Positions 15,384-24,980 of a stretch of DNA of 64,000 bases are shown here, piece by piece (position 1 is the stretch's first letter; each line of letters begins with the position of its first letter). The stretch lies in contig NZ_DATBBJ010000033.1 in NCBI RefSeq assembly GCF_036271055.1, forward strand, positions 13,689-77,688. Reading direction: 5' to 3'. The notes beneath the pieces were generated by a model, which ran no database searches, was not told the DNA's origin, and saw nothing but the letters and a program-made list of their open reading frames with translations. Source of the stretch: Scandinavium sp036271055. GTDB taxonomy: Bacteria; Pseudomonadota; Gammaproteobacteria; Enterobacterales; Enterobacteriaceae. A program made the position numbers and the translations under genes.

Positions 15384-18300
15384 TTACAAACTTCCCGCCG
15401 GGCGGCTACGCCCCGTTGATGTCAGTGTCCTTCCCATTTTTCGTGCGTCCATCGTTTCTAAACGCATCTGGAACGGTGGGAATGGCATATCGATGCCGTG
15501 CTCGCGGAAACCAGCCAGAATCAACTGGTGAATTTCATGACGCAGCGGCATACGGTGCCCCATTTCGGCGGCGTAGATACGCAGCTCGAAAATCTGAATG
15601 CCCTGCTGCAAATCCACCAGGAACACTTCCGGTGCCGGATTGTCGATAACCAGCGAGCAGCGTTCTGCGGCCGTCATCAGAATCTGTGTCACTTCTTCGC
15701 TGTTGGCATCTGACGGGGCTGGAACGGTCAATACCACACGGGTAACGGAATCCGACAGTGACCAGTTGATAAACTGCTCAGTGATAAACGCCTTGTTCGG
15801 CACGATGATCTCTTTGCGATCCCAGTCGCTGATCGTTGTGGCGCGGGTGTTGATCTTCGTGACGCTCCCCGTCAAATCGCGGATCGTCACGGTATCGCCA
15901 ATACGGATCGGTTTTTCAAACAGGATGATCAGGCCAGAAATGAAGTTGGCGAAGATCTCCTGTAAGCCAAAACCGAGACCGACCCCGAGGGCGGCGACCA
16001 GCCACTGCAATTTCGCCCACTCAATTCCAATCATCGAGAAGCCCACCAGGCTGCCAATCAGCATCAATAAATATTTGGTGATGGTGGTGATGGCATAGCC
16101 GGTTCCCGGCGTCAGGCTGAGGTGTTGCAGCACCGCCAGTTCAAGCAGAGCAGGCAGATTACGCACTAATTGCGTGGTGACGATAAACACCAGAATGGCG
16201 ATAAGTACGGCCCCGAGCGTAATCGGTTCAAGGCTTTCGACTCCTTGCACCGTCGAGGTAACATCCCACAGCGAGATGTTTTCGAGGAAGCCAAATGCCG
16301 AGTGAATTTCTGACCACAGCACAATCACCGACACCAGCGCGATCAGCATCAAAATGGAACGCACCAACCGCAGCGACTGTGCGCTGAGGGTGTCGAGATC
16401 CACTTCGCTGAGATCCACTTCCGGCGAACCTTCAAGCGTGGTGTTGTGATGCGGTTCTTCTTCGCCTCGCGCACGCTGGGCCAACATTTCTGCACGACGA
16501 TGCTTGGCACGATCAAAGGCGATACGACGGCGCTGGATCAGCATCCAGCGACGGATCACGTGATAAATTACCAGCAACAGGAACCAGATGGCGACAGAGG
16601 TTTCCAGACGCGCCAACAACGCTTCAGCCGTTGCCAGATAACCGATTAAAGCTGCCAGAATAGCAACCAGCGGCGCACCCATCATCAGGTTCCACAACAT
16701 CCGGTTGAGCATGTTGTCACCGCTGCCCTCTTTATCGAGGTACAGCGGGATCCCGGCGCGTTTCAGGCTCAGTGTCACGATTGCCAGCGCGCCACAGATC
16801 AGCACGAAGCAGAGTCTGCCCAGGGATGAGATGAATTCGCGGTCACGAAGATTGTCGAACATAAACAGCGCCATAATCAGTGGCACGATAAGCCCGATAC
16901 TCATTAAGTAATAGCGCATTGCCCGCGCGACACGAGTATGCGGCCAGCCGAAATGCGCGATGAACAGGCCATTTGGGCGGGCGAAGGCGGCGCAAATCAT
17001 CACCACCCACAGCAGCGGTACGGTGGCGGTAACGCCGTTGCCAATAGCCACTGCTCGCGGGTACGGCCAGGCTTCCTGTAAGCCATAACCGAGGGTCATC
17101 CACAGCACCGGCAGCGGCGAGGCGACCAGAATCGACCAGAAGACCGTACGCAGCGTGAGCCAAAAGTGATCCTGTGTCACTTTGCCCACCCGGTTGCTGG
17201 AACGCTCCAGGAAGCGCGTGAAGTGCTTGCGCGAGCTGATGCTGAAACCGACCAGAATCAGTGCGGCGAACAATGGGATGAGCGTCTCTTTGCTGGTCAG
17301 CATCATTACCGAGGCTTTGCCGAGCTGGCTAAAGGTGTCGAGTGAAATCAGGCGATGCAGATCTCGCGCGATTTCCAGTGGCCACGCGAAGCCAATCGCG
17401 CTGACATCAGACGTCCAGAACAGGTAGCGGTGGGTGGCTTCGTTAATTTCTTTGAGCGCATCTTCTAACTGACTATTGGTGACTTTCAGTTTAGTGAGTT
17501 CAAGGATCAACGTATCGCCGCCTTGTAGCAGCGAACCCAATAATTCGCGCTGAGTGCGCAGTTGAGCTTCCAGAATACGTGATTCAGTGGCGGTGAGCGG
17601 CTTCCCATTGGCCTGTTTCACTGGTTTGTCACTCAGCATCTTTTCGTATTTCAACCGATGAACGCGTAGCTGCGCCATTTCGGTATCCAACTGCTGCGGT
17701 TTCGGCATTTCGGGAAGGCGCGAAACCTGATCACGCAGCGTTTCGCCCAACAAATTAGACGAGCCCAGCCACTGCGATTGCTCGCGAAGAGTATTCAGCG
17801 CCTGACGCACCTGTAATGTCTGGTTAGTGGCCTGCCGCTGCTGCGAAGCTACCAGGTCCATACGTTGCGCCTGTTGGTTTAGCGCCTGCGAGAGCTCACG
17901 GTTGCGGGTGAATTGCTCAACGATTTCCGGCGGCAGATCGGCATTGTTTTCGGCTAATAATTCGGTGCTTTCCAGTGCTTTTTCAGCTTCACGCTGGCGC
18001 TGGCTGTTGAGCTGATTACGCAACGCCTGAAGGTAAGCATCCAGTTGTTCACTTTGTTTTTGTGCAAGTTCCGAGCGCATACGCGCCAGTTCCTGACGAT
18101 TGTTGGCAGAAAGCTGCGCCAATTCGAGCTCATCGACCAGCGCTTTCAGTTTGGCGGATTCTGCCTGCAAACTCAGGTTTTGCGCTTGCGCTCCCTTGCC
18201 GGAGGCTGTGCCAACCCGGCGCTCAACATCATTGAGCTGGCGGCGCGCATCAGTTTGTTGCTGCGGCAACTGGCTAAGCGAATCGGCAATTTCCCGTGCG

Positions 18301-18689
18301 CGTTCCTGCTCTTGCTGAGCCTGGCGGCTTTTCTCCACCAGTTGGCTGCTGACCTGCAGGATTTCCTGATTCAGTGCATCGGTGGTGAGTCCCTCCGGCA
18401 CTGGACGCGGTTCATCGCTCTGTTTAGCCAGTTGCGAACGGAGCGTTTGGGAAAGTTTGGGGAAGTTATCAATGGATTGTTGATACTGCTGAGCGCGCTC
18501 AAGCGAACCTTTACGTTCTTCGAGCGCATTCAGCGCGGACTGGAGCGCCGCGACGGTTTCAGGCTGAGCGGGCTTCGCCGCTTTCGCCTGTTCCAGTTCC
18601 TGGGTGATTTGTTTGCTGTCGGGGGCGCTTGCTGCGTACGCCCCCATGCTGAGGCACCAGGCCATCAGAAAAGTGATAATCAGGCGCAC
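15384..18689 (-). CDS. mscM: Miniconductance mechanosensitive channel MscM (YjeP)
   Basis: Large MscS-family channel of 1101 residues (E. coli 1107), opening under membrane tension to release solutes. It has a signal peptide (MRLIITFLMAWCLSMGAYA), then a long periplasmic helical region rich in Gln, Glu and Arg (about residues 25-470), then many membrane segments. The pore and beta domain of MscS type occurs near residue 900 (GLGFGLQEIFANFISGLIILFEKPIRIGDTV). It starts with GTG at 18689. It follows psd on the same strand (17-bp gap), the conserved psd-mscM pair, so co-transcription is likely. Confidence 0.95.
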   Translation of the reverse strand: MRLIITFLMAWCLSMGAYAASAPDSKQITQELEQAKAAKPAQPETVAALQSALNALEERKGSLERAQQYQQSIDNFPKLSQTLRSQLAKQSDEPRPVPEGLTTDALNQEILQVSSQLVEKSRQAQQEQERAREIADSLSQLPQQQTDARRQLNDVERRVGTASGKGAQAQNLSLQAESAKLKALVDELELAQLSANNRQELARMRSELAQKQSEQLDAYLQALRNQLNSQRQREAEKALESTELLAENNADLPPEIVEQFTRNRELSQALNQQAQRMDLVASQQRQATNQTLQVRQALNTLREQSQWLGSSNLLGETLRDQVSRLPEMPKPQQLDTEMAQLRVHRLKYEKMLSDKPVKQANGKPLTATESRILEAQLRTQRELLGSLLQGGDTLILELTKLKVTNSQLEDALKEINEATHRYLFWTSDVSAIGFAWPLEIARDLHRLISLDTFSQLGKASVMMLTSKETLIPLFAALILVGFSISSRKHFTRFLERSSNRVGKVTQDHFWLTLRTVFWSILVASPLPVLWMTLGYGLQEAWPYPRAVAIGNGVTATVPLLWVVMICAAFARPNGLFIAHFGWPHTRVARAMRYYLMSIGLIVPLIMALFMFDNLRDREFISSLGRLCFVLICGALAIVTLSLKRAGIPLYLDKEGSGDNMLNRMLWNLMMGAPLVAILAALIGYLATAEALLARLETSVAIWFLLLVIYHVIRRWMLIQRRRIAFDRAKHRRAEMLAQRARGEEEPHHNTTLEGSPEVDLSEVDLDTLSAQSLRLVRSILMLIALVSVIVLWSEIHSAFGFLENISLWDVTSTVQGVESLEPITLGAVLIAILVFIVTTQLVRNLPALLELAVLQHLSLTPGTGYAITTITKYLLMLIGSLVGFSMIGIEWAKLQWLVAALGVGLGFGLQEIFANFISGLIILFEKPIRIGDTVTIRDLTGSVTKINTRATTISDWDRKEIIVPNKAFITEQFINWSLSDSVTRVVLTVPAPSDANSEEVTQILMTAAERCSLVIDNPAPEVFLVDLQQGIQIFELRIYAAEMGHRMPLRHEIHQLILAGFREHGIDMPFPPFQMRLETMDARKMGRTLTSTGRSRPAGSL

Positions 18690-18706
18690 GTCAGCGATCC
18701 TTCTGG

Positions 18707-19696
18707 TTAGCCCTGGTCGGTTTTATCGGTAGTCGGTGGGACGATTTCGTCTACGGCTGCAGTGTCATCGACCACAGGTTCGAGAGTTTCTGCCACCGGA
18801 GTCACGACTTCAGCTTCCGGGGTGGCAAAAATTTCAGTGGAAACCGCCAGCGGCTCTCCAATTTTTGTTGCCGACAGGCTCGCCAGTTTTTCAGCTAGCT
18901 GCACTTTGCCTGGCGCAAACAGGTTAATCACTGTTGATCCGAGTTTGAAACGACCCATTTCCTGGCCTTTCAGCAGTGCAACAGAACCTTCGCTTTCACC
19001 CGCAGGCCACGTCCAGCGTTTGATCACGCCTTCACGCGGTGGGGTGATTGTGCCCGCCCAAACGGTTTCAATGCTGCCGACGATGGTCGCGCCGACCAGA
19101 ATCTGCGCCATTGGGCCAAATTCAGTATCAAACAGACAGATGACGCGTTCGTTACGTGCGAACAGGTTCGGCACGTTCTGCGCGGTCAGATGATTAACGG
19201 AGAAAAGGTCACCCGGAACGTAGATCATTTCACGCAGGATGCCGTTGCACGGCATGTGCACACGGTGATAGTCGCGTGGCGACAAATAGGTGGTGACAAA
19301 AGAGCCGTTGCGGAAGAGATCCGCCATCAGGTAGTTGCCTGCCAGCAGCGCTTCCAGGCTGTAGTCATGGCCCTTCGCCTGCAAAATCTTGTCGTTATCG
19401 ATATTACCGAGCTGGCTGATGACGCCGTCTGCAGGCATGACCAGTACGCTTGGGTCGGTATCGAGAGGACGAACGTCATCGCGCAATGGGCGGACGAAGA
19501 AATCGTTAAAGGTGCGATAGCTGGCGGTATCTGGCTTCTGCGCCTCTGTCATGTCGACCTTGTAGAATTTGACGAACAGGTCGATGACAAGCTTTGTCAG
19601 CCAGCCTGCTCGTTTGCTTGCGCCCCAGCCTGCGAGGCGGGTGAGCCACAGTTTAGGCAGAATGTATTGAAGCGAAAGTTTGAATGAATTTAGCAA
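18707..19696 (-). CDS. psd: Phosphatidylserine decarboxylase proenzyme
   Basis: Converts phosphatidylserine to phosphatidylethanolamine at the inner membrane. The proenzyme cuts itself at the LGST motif (GRFKLGSTVINLF, about residues 248-260), the serine becoming the pyruvoyl group of the alpha chain. It has 329 residues, with an extended Glu/Val/Thr/Pro-rich tail compared with E. coli (322). I chose the TTG at 19696 because a GGAGG site lies six bases upstream and E. coli psd also begins with TTG; an earlier TTG at 19735 has no such site. It is the first gene of psd-mscM and lies downstream of rsgA. Confidence 0.95.
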   Translation of the reverse strand: MLNSFKLSLQYILPKLWLTRLAGWGASKRAGWLTKLVIDLFVKFYKVDMTEAQKPDTASYRTFNDFFVRPLRDDVRPLDTDPSVLVMPADGVISQLGNIDNDKILQAKGHDYSLEALLAGNYLMADLFRNGSFVTTYLSPRDYHRVHMPCNGILREMIYVPGDLFSVNHLTAQNVPNLFARNERVICLFDTEFGPMAQILVGATIVGSIETVWAGTITPPREGVIKRWTWPAGESEGSVALLKGQEMGRFKLGSTVINLFAPGKVQLAEKLASLSATKIGEPLAVSTEIFATPEAEVVTPVAETLEPVVDDTAAVDEIVPPTTDKTDQG

Positions 19697-19786
19697 GTTA
19701 GCCTCCAGGCCAATGGTTATGCCATTCAGGCTCAATTCCGAGCCTATTCAAAAAGGGGCTGATTCTATCGGCGTTCAGCTTAAATG

Positions 19787-20839
19787 TCAGTTGCCGCTTT
19801 CAGAAAAGGTTTTACGCGACTTTACCTCGGACATGCTTTCGAGGATGCGATGATAATTTTCAAAGCGCGTTTCGGCGATTTCACCTTTTTCGACCGCTTC
19901 ACGAATTGCGCAGCCCGGATCGTTGTCGTGCTTGCAGTCGCGGTATTTGCAGTCGCCTAAGTAGTCGTGGAATTCGACAAAACCGTTGAAGATTTGTTCA
20001 GGCTCCAGATGCCAAAGGCCAAATTCACGTACGCCCGGTGAGTCAATCACATCGCCACCGTGTGGGAAATGGTACAAACGCGAGGCGGTGGTGGTGTGCT
20101 GGCCGAGGCCTGAGTTGTCAGAGACATCGTTGGTGAGGATCTCTGTTTGCAGGCCAAGCAGGTTATTTAGCAGGCTGGATTTACCCACGCCAGACTGACC
20201 CGCAAAGATGCTAATACGCCCGGTTAGCGCCTCTTCTAATGGTTTCAGACCATCTTTTTTGTGACTCGACACCATCAGTACGGTGTAGCCAATTTTGCGA
20301 TAGATATCCATCTGCTCATTTACGAACGCAAGGCCTTCGTCATCAAGAAGATCGATTTTATTCAGAACGAGAAGCGGCTCAACGTCGAGTGTTTCGCAGG
20401 CAACAAGATAACGGTCGATAATGTTCAGCGAGAGCTCAGGCAGAATGGCAGACACGATAACAATCTGGTCGATGTTCGCGGCAATCGGTTTTACACCGTC
20501 ATAAAAGTCTGGACGCGTCAGTACCGACGTCCGTTCGTGAACGGCTTCCACGATGCCTTTGACGTTAACGCCTTCTGCGGCAGATTTTCCTGGACGCCAG
20601 ACGACACGGTCACCCGTAACCAGCGAGCGAATGGTGCGGCGAATGTTACAACGGTGGGTCGTGCCTTCGGTGGATTCCACATCGGCATGCATGCCAAAGC
20701 GGCTGATAACGATGCCTTCAGCTTTTTCGCCAAACAGGTTGTCATCGAGATCGGGCTTCTCCGAAGTCGTTTTAAGACGGCGCTCGTGGTTGGCTTTCAC
20801 CCGGCGTTGCTGACCTTTGGAGAGTTTATTTTTACTCAA
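19787..20839 (-). CDS. rsgA: Ribosome small-subunit biogenesis GTPase RsgA
   Basis: Circularly permuted GTPase of 350 residues that helps 30S subunit maturation. An OB-fold region (GIVISRFGMHADVE...HRCNIRRTIRSL) is followed by permuted G motifs: NKID (G4, about 172), GQSGVGKSSLLN (G1, about 223-234) and DSPG (G3). The C-terminal zinc-binding cysteine/histidine set is DCKYRDCKHDNDPGCAI. It starts with TTG at 20839 behind AGGAG, giving exactly the E. coli length. It is divergent from orn. Confidence 0.96.
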   Translation of the reverse strand: MSKNKLSKGQQRRVKANHERRLKTTSEKPDLDDNLFGEKAEGIVISRFGMHADVESTEGTTHRCNIRRTIRSLVTGDRVVWRPGKSAAEGVNVKGIVEAVHERTSVLTRPDFYDGVKPIAANIDQIVIVSAILPELSLNIIDRYLVACETLDVEPLLVLNKIDLLDDEGLAFVNEQMDIYRKIGYTVLMVSSHKKDGLKPLEEALTGRISIFAGQSGVGKSSLLNNLLGLQTEILTNDVSDNSGLGQHTTTASRLYHFPHGGDVIDSPGVREFGLWHLEPEQIFNGFVEFHDYLGDCKYRDCKHDNDPGCAIREAVEKGEIAETRFENYHRILESMSEVKSRKTFSESGN

Positions 20840-20945
20840 TCGTGCTGACTCCTGGTCGCCCCTGAGGGGCAAAACCTCTATGATACACGCTATTTTATAT
20901 GAATATAGTCACTGTCACTGTGACGCGAGAAGGATGGAAAATAGC

Positions 20946-21491
20946 ATGAGTGCAAATGAAAACAACCTCATTTGGATCGATCTTGAAATGACTGGCCTCG
21001 ATCCCGAGCGCGATCGCATTATTGAAATCGCCACGCTCGTGACCGATGCGAACCTGAACATTTTGGCTGAAGGACCGACCCTGGCGGTGCATCAGTCTGA
21101 TGCTCAACTGGCGCTGATGGATGACTGGAACGTGCGCACGCATACTGGCAGCGGTTTGGTTGAGCGAGTAAAGGCAAGTACGTCTGACGATCGCGCAGCA
21201 GAACTTGCGACCATTGAGTTCCTGAAACAGTGGGTGCCGGAAGGTAAATCACCTATCTGCGGCAACAGCATCGGCCAGGATCGCCGTTTCCTCGTTAAGT
21301 ATATGCCAGAGCTGGAATCCTACTTCCATTATCGTAATCTGGACGTCAGCACGCTGAAAGAGCTGGCGCGTCGCTGGAAACCAGAAATTCTCGATGGCAT
21401 TAAGAAAGAGGGAACCCATCAGGCGATGGATGACATTCGTGAGTCGGTGGCAGAACTGGCTTATTACCGCGAGAATTTCATTAAGTTGTAA
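20946..21491 (+). CDS. orn: Oligoribonuclease
   Basis: An essential 3'-5' exonuclease of 181 residues that degrades di- to pentanucleotide RNA, including the pGpG from cyclic-di-GMP breakdown. DEDDh motifs: WIDLEMTGLDPERDRIIEIA (ExoI, about residues 10-29), a central SIGQDRRFL (ExoII) and HQAMDDIRESVAEL (ExoIII). I chose the ATG at 20946 (MSANENNLIWIDLEM), matching E. coli; an upstream in-frame ATG would overlap the rsgA promoter. A REP-like hairpin follows. Confidence 0.97.
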   Translation: MSANENNLIWIDLEMTGLDPERDRIIEIATLVTDANLNILAEGPTLAVHQSDAQLALMDDWNVRTHTGSGLVERVKASTSDDRAAELATIEFLKQWVPEGKSPICGNSIGQDRRFLVKYMPELESYFHYRNLDVSTLKELARRWKPEILDGIKKEGTHQAMDDIRESVAELAYYRENFIKL

Positions 21492-21497
21492 GGGAAA

Positions 21498-21524
21498 TGC
21501 CCGGTGGTATTTGCCTGCCGGGCC
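21498..21524. repeat. REP-like hairpin after orn
   Basis: GCCCGG (21499-21504) pairs with CCGGGC (21518-21523) just after the orn stop. It looks like a single REP unit and may act as a 3' stabiliser or terminator. Confidence 0.5.
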
Positions 21525-21613
21525 AATGAATCAGGCATTTGGCGTAAAAATCGGCAATGTGACGAATATTGCAGCACTTGAACTGAATTTCAAAAAAATC
21601 GTTTAGAGGGGGG

Positions 21614-21650
21614 TTGCAGGTGCTTCGAATTCTCGTATAATGCGCCTCCC
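21614..21650 (+). promoter_or_regulatory. Promoter of the tRNA-Gly cluster
   Basis: TTGCAG (21614-21619), a 16-bp spacer and a perfect TATAAT (21636-21641) are followed by the GC-rich discriminator GCGCCTCCC, the hallmark of stringently controlled stable-RNA promoters. Confidence 0.9.
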
Positions 21651-21689
21651 GTAACGACAGAGAATTACACGTTACGAAGTCACAGATTT

Positions 21690-21765
<76 letters not shown>

Positions 21766-21816
21766 AAATTTGTGCATCAAAGTTGAAAGTATCGCAAGAT
21801 ACAACGCACCACCCAA

Positions 21817-21892
<76 letters not shown>

Positions 21893-21944
21893 AAATTTGT
21901 GCATCACAAGTTGAAAGTATCGCAAGATACGACGCACCACCCAA

Positions 21945-22020
<76 letters not shown>

Positions 22021-22291
22021 AATTTCTTCAATCCAATCCTTTTATCCACAGCGTTAAATAACGTTGGGGACGATTTTTATTTTCTCTGACACACTCTTGT
22101 AAACAGACTTATCCACAGAACCAGGAAATTGCCTGGAAAATCAAGATGCTTCAATGTGTGAATAGTAACTTTTTAGTTGATTGATTTATAACAATAAAAA
22201 TAGATTTAAAATTGTTGCTAAGATCGCTTGACGAATTTTGCCCCCTTGAATTTCAATGTGTTTTTATTTTTATTCACACCCTGTGAATGAA
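22021..22291. promoter_or_regulatory. datA: datA-like DnaA-binding locus
   Basis: This 271-bp AT-rich stretch contains no gene. It holds two perfect DnaA boxes TTATCCACA (22043-22051 and 22109-22117), a third TTATTCACA (22270-22278), and two one-mismatch boxes on the minus strand (TGTGAATAG at 22157-22165 and TGTGAATGA at 22282-22290). A sequence at 22174-22186 fits the IHF consensus with one mismatch. In E. coli datA lies between glyVXY and queG (yjeS), has five DnaA boxes and an IHF site, and promotes hydrolysis of DnaA-ATP after initiation. Position, box number and IHF-like site all agree. The function here is inferred. Confidence 0.85.
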
Positions 22292-23431
22292 TCAGGCATC
22301 CCGCGGCAGACCCTTTTCGATTACCCTCACCAGACGCTGTTTCTGCGGTAATTGCACTTCTACCACGCAGGCATTCCGCTTCTCAATTTGCTGCGCAACC
22401 GCCCAATCTATGTGTTCATCGAGAAGTGGGTGCTCACCTCGACGGCTCCCCAGCGCGTGTAAATTATTTTCGTCCCACGGCGCGTTACCCAATGCGACGG
22501 CGATATTACGCAGCCAGCGCAAATGACCGATTCGCCTAATCGGCGAACCCTCGGTAACTTTCAGAAAATGCGCTTCGCTCCAGCCAAACAGCTCAATGAG
22601 CTCCGGGGCATGCAACGCTTTGCGCGGACTGAAATCCTCTTCATCCGTGAGCTGCGAATAACGGTTCCACGGGCAAATCAACTGACAATCATCACATCCG
22701 TAGATGCGATTTCCCATCAACGGCCTGAATTCTTCGGGGATAGCGCCTTCCAGTTCGATGGTCAGATAGGAAATGCAGCGGCGTGCATCGACGGTGTATG
22801 GCTCAACGATGGCTCCCGTGGGGCAGATGGTCATGCAGGCGACGCAGCGTCCACAGTTCTCTTCCACTGGTTTATCAATGGGTAACGCCAGGTCTATCAG
22901 CAATTCACCGAGGAAAAAGAACGAACCCGCATCACGGCTGAGAATAAGTGAGTGCTTACCTGTCCAGCCAAGCCCGGCTTTTTCGGCTATCGGGCGCTCC
23001 AGAACAGGCGCGGAATCGACAAAAGGTCTAAAATTCAGCGAGGCACAATGACCCTGAATTTTTTCGCCAAGCTTTTTAAGGCGGTTACGCAGTAGCTTAT
23101 GATAATCACGTCCAAGGGCATAACGGCTGACATAACCAAGCGACGGGTTTTTCAGGGTGCTGGCAAACGCCGCGTTAGCAGGCAGATAGTTCATCCGCAC
23201 GCTGATGACGCGAAGCGTGCCGGGCAGAAGTTCGTGAGGGCGTGCGCGTAGCATGCCGTGGCGCGCCATCCATTCCATTTCGCCATGGTACTGTTTGTCC
23301 AGCCATGCCTGCAGTTGCGGTTCGCTGGCACTGAGATCGGTATCGGTGATACCGACGTGCTGAAAGCCCAGCTCGGTGCCCCACTGTTTGATGTCTTGCG
23401 CTAATTGATTGAGATTGAGGGGCTGTGACAT
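22292..23431 (-). CDS. queG: Epoxyqueuosine reductase QueG
   Basis: Catalyses the last step of queuosine formation, reducing epoxyqueuosine in tRNA with cobalamin and two [4Fe-4S] clusters. It has 379 residues. Cluster cysteines appear in CGRCVACMTICPTGAI (about residues 190-205) and CISYLTIE...YGCDDCQLICPWN (about 214-252). The catalytic Asp region lies in the N-terminal domain (RPFVDSAPVLERP). I chose the ATG at 23431 (MSQPLNLNQLAQ), matching E. coli. Its start codon shares bases with that of nnr on the opposite strand. Confidence 0.96.
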   Translation of the reverse strand: MSQPLNLNQLAQDIKQWGTELGFQHVGITDTDLSASEPQLQAWLDKQYHGEMEWMARHGMLRARPHELLPGTLRVISVRMNYLPANAAFASTLKNPSLGYVSRYALGRDYHKLLRNRLKKLGEKIQGHCASLNFRPFVDSAPVLERPIAEKAGLGWTGKHSLILSRDAGSFFFLGELLIDLALPIDKPVEENCGRCVACMTICPTGAIVEPYTVDARRCISYLTIELEGAIPEEFRPLMGNRIYGCDDCQLICPWNRYSQLTDEEDFSPRKALHAPELIELFGWSEAHFLKVTEGSPIRRIGHLRWLRNIAVALGNAPWDENNLHALGSRRGEHPLLDEHIDWAVAQQIEKRNACVVEVQLPQKQRLVRVIEKGLPRDA

Positions 23432-24980
23432 GACGGACCATACGATGACGAGAAACCCCGCAAGTATACCACACACCATCTGGTCTGCGGATGACCTGCG
23501 TCGCGCCGAAAAAGAGGCCGCCGATGCGCTTGGTCTGACGCTCTACGAATTAATGCTGCGCGCAGGAGAAGCGGCTTTTGCTGTCGCGCGCCAAAATTAT
23601 CCTGCTTCCAGACACTGGCTGATCCTATGCGGACACGGCAATAACGGCGGTGATGGCTACGTAGTAGCGCGTCTGGCGCAGGCGGCAGGTATTGTCGTCA
23701 CGCTTTTGGCGCAGGATAACGTTAAGCCGTTGCCGGACGAGGCAAGCGAAGCGCGCGATGCGTGGCTAAATGCCGGAGGCGTTATTCATGCTCACGAGAG
23801 TGTCTGGCCTGAAGAGATTGACCTGATCATTGATGCGCTACTCGGCACCGGGCTGACTAGCGCACCGCGTGAGCCTGTCGAGTCATTGATTGCTCATGCT
23901 AACCGCCATTCCGCGCCCACAGTAGCGCTCGATATTCCTTCCGGATTGCTCGCCCAAACGGGCGCGACGCCAGGCGCGGTGATTCACGCCGCCCATACCA
24001 TTACGTTTATCGCGCTAAAGCCGGGCTTGCTGACCGGCAAAGCGCGCGATGTGACCGGTGTGCTGCATCATCATGCTTTAGGCCTTGATGCCTGGCTGAA
24101 TACGCAAACCACACAGCTAATGCGTGTGGATGCCAGCCAATTGTCACAGTGGCTGCCACCGCGTCGCCCGACGTCGCATAAGGGCGATCACGGTAAGCTG
24201 GTGATTATCGGCGGCGATCATGGCACGGCGGGCGCGATTCGTATGGCCGGTGAAGCCGCGCTGCGTGCGGGAGCAGGGCTGGTGCGAGTACTCACTCGCG
24301 TGGAGAACATCGCCCCCATTGTGACTGCTCGCCCTGAGTTGATGGTGCATGAAGTCACTCCGCAAAGCCTTGATGATGCGCTGGAATGGGCTGATGTGGT
24401 GGTCATTGGCCCCGGTCTTGGGCAACAAACCTGGGGCAAACAGGCGCTGCGTAAAGTGGAAAACGTCCGTAAGCCCATGCTTTGGGACGCCGATGCGCTG
24501 AACCTTCTGGCAATCAACCCGGATAAACGTCACAATCGCGTATTGACGCCGCATCCCGGTGAGGCCGCCCGATTACTCCATTGCAGCACGGCAGAAATTG
24601 AAAGTGATCGCTTACTTTCTGCGCAGCGTCTGGTAAAACGGTATGGCGGTGTCGTCGTGCTAAAAGGCGCAGGAACGATCGTTGCGGATGAAGCGAGTGG
24701 TATCGCCATTGTCGATGCCGGAAACGCAGGAATGGCGAGCGGCGGTATGGGTGACGTGTTGTCAGGCATTATTGGCGCGTTGCTAGGCCAGCACCTCTCG
24801 CCGTATGATGCTGCCTGTGCCGGTTGTGTGGCGCACGGCGCGGCTGCTGACGTACTGGCCGCGCAATCAGGAACCCGTGGCATGCTTGCCACCGATCTTT
24901 TTTCCACGCTTGTGCGTGTTGTTAACCCGGATGTGATTGACGTAAACCATGATAAATCGAGTGATTCCCTTATCCAATGA
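23430..24980 (+). CDS. nnr: Bifunctional NAD(P)H-hydrate epimerase / ADP-dependent dehydratase
   Basis: Repairs hydrated NAD(P)H. The N-terminal half (about residues 1-220) is the epimerase (YjeF_N; GHGNNGGDGYVVARL), interconverting R and S forms. The C-terminal half is the ribokinase-like dehydratase (HKGDHGKLVIIGGDHGTAGA; NAGMASGGMGDVLSGIIGALL). It has 516 residues. I chose the ATG at 23430 (MTDHTMTRNPASIPHT), matching E. coli. It overlaps tsaE by 32 bases and begins a run of genes nnr-tsaE-amiB-mutL-miaA-hfq-hflX. Confidence 0.96.
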   Translation: MTDHTMTRNPASIPHTIWSADDLRRAEKEAADALGLTLYELMLRAGEAAFAVARQNYPASRHWLILCGHGNNGGDGYVVARLAQAAGIVVTLLAQDNVKPLPDEASEARDAWLNAGGVIHAHESVWPEEIDLIIDALLGTGLTSAPREPVESLIAHANRHSAPTVALDIPSGLLAQTGATPGAVIHAAHTITFIALKPGLLTGKARDVTGVLHHHALGLDAWLNTQTTQLMRVDASQLSQWLPPRRPTSHKGDHGKLVIIGGDHGTAGAIRMAGEAALRAGAGLVRVLTRVENIAPIVTARPELMVHEVTPQSLDDALEWADVVVIGPGLGQQTWGKQALRKVENVRKPMLWDADALNLLAINPDKRHNRVLTPHPGEAARLLHCSTAEIESDRLLSAQRLVKRYGGVVVLKGAGTIVADEASGIAIVDAGNAGMASGGMGDVLSGIIGALLGQHLSPYDAACAGCVAHGAAADVLAAQSGTRGMLATDLFSTLVRVVNPDVIDVNHDKSSDSLIQ

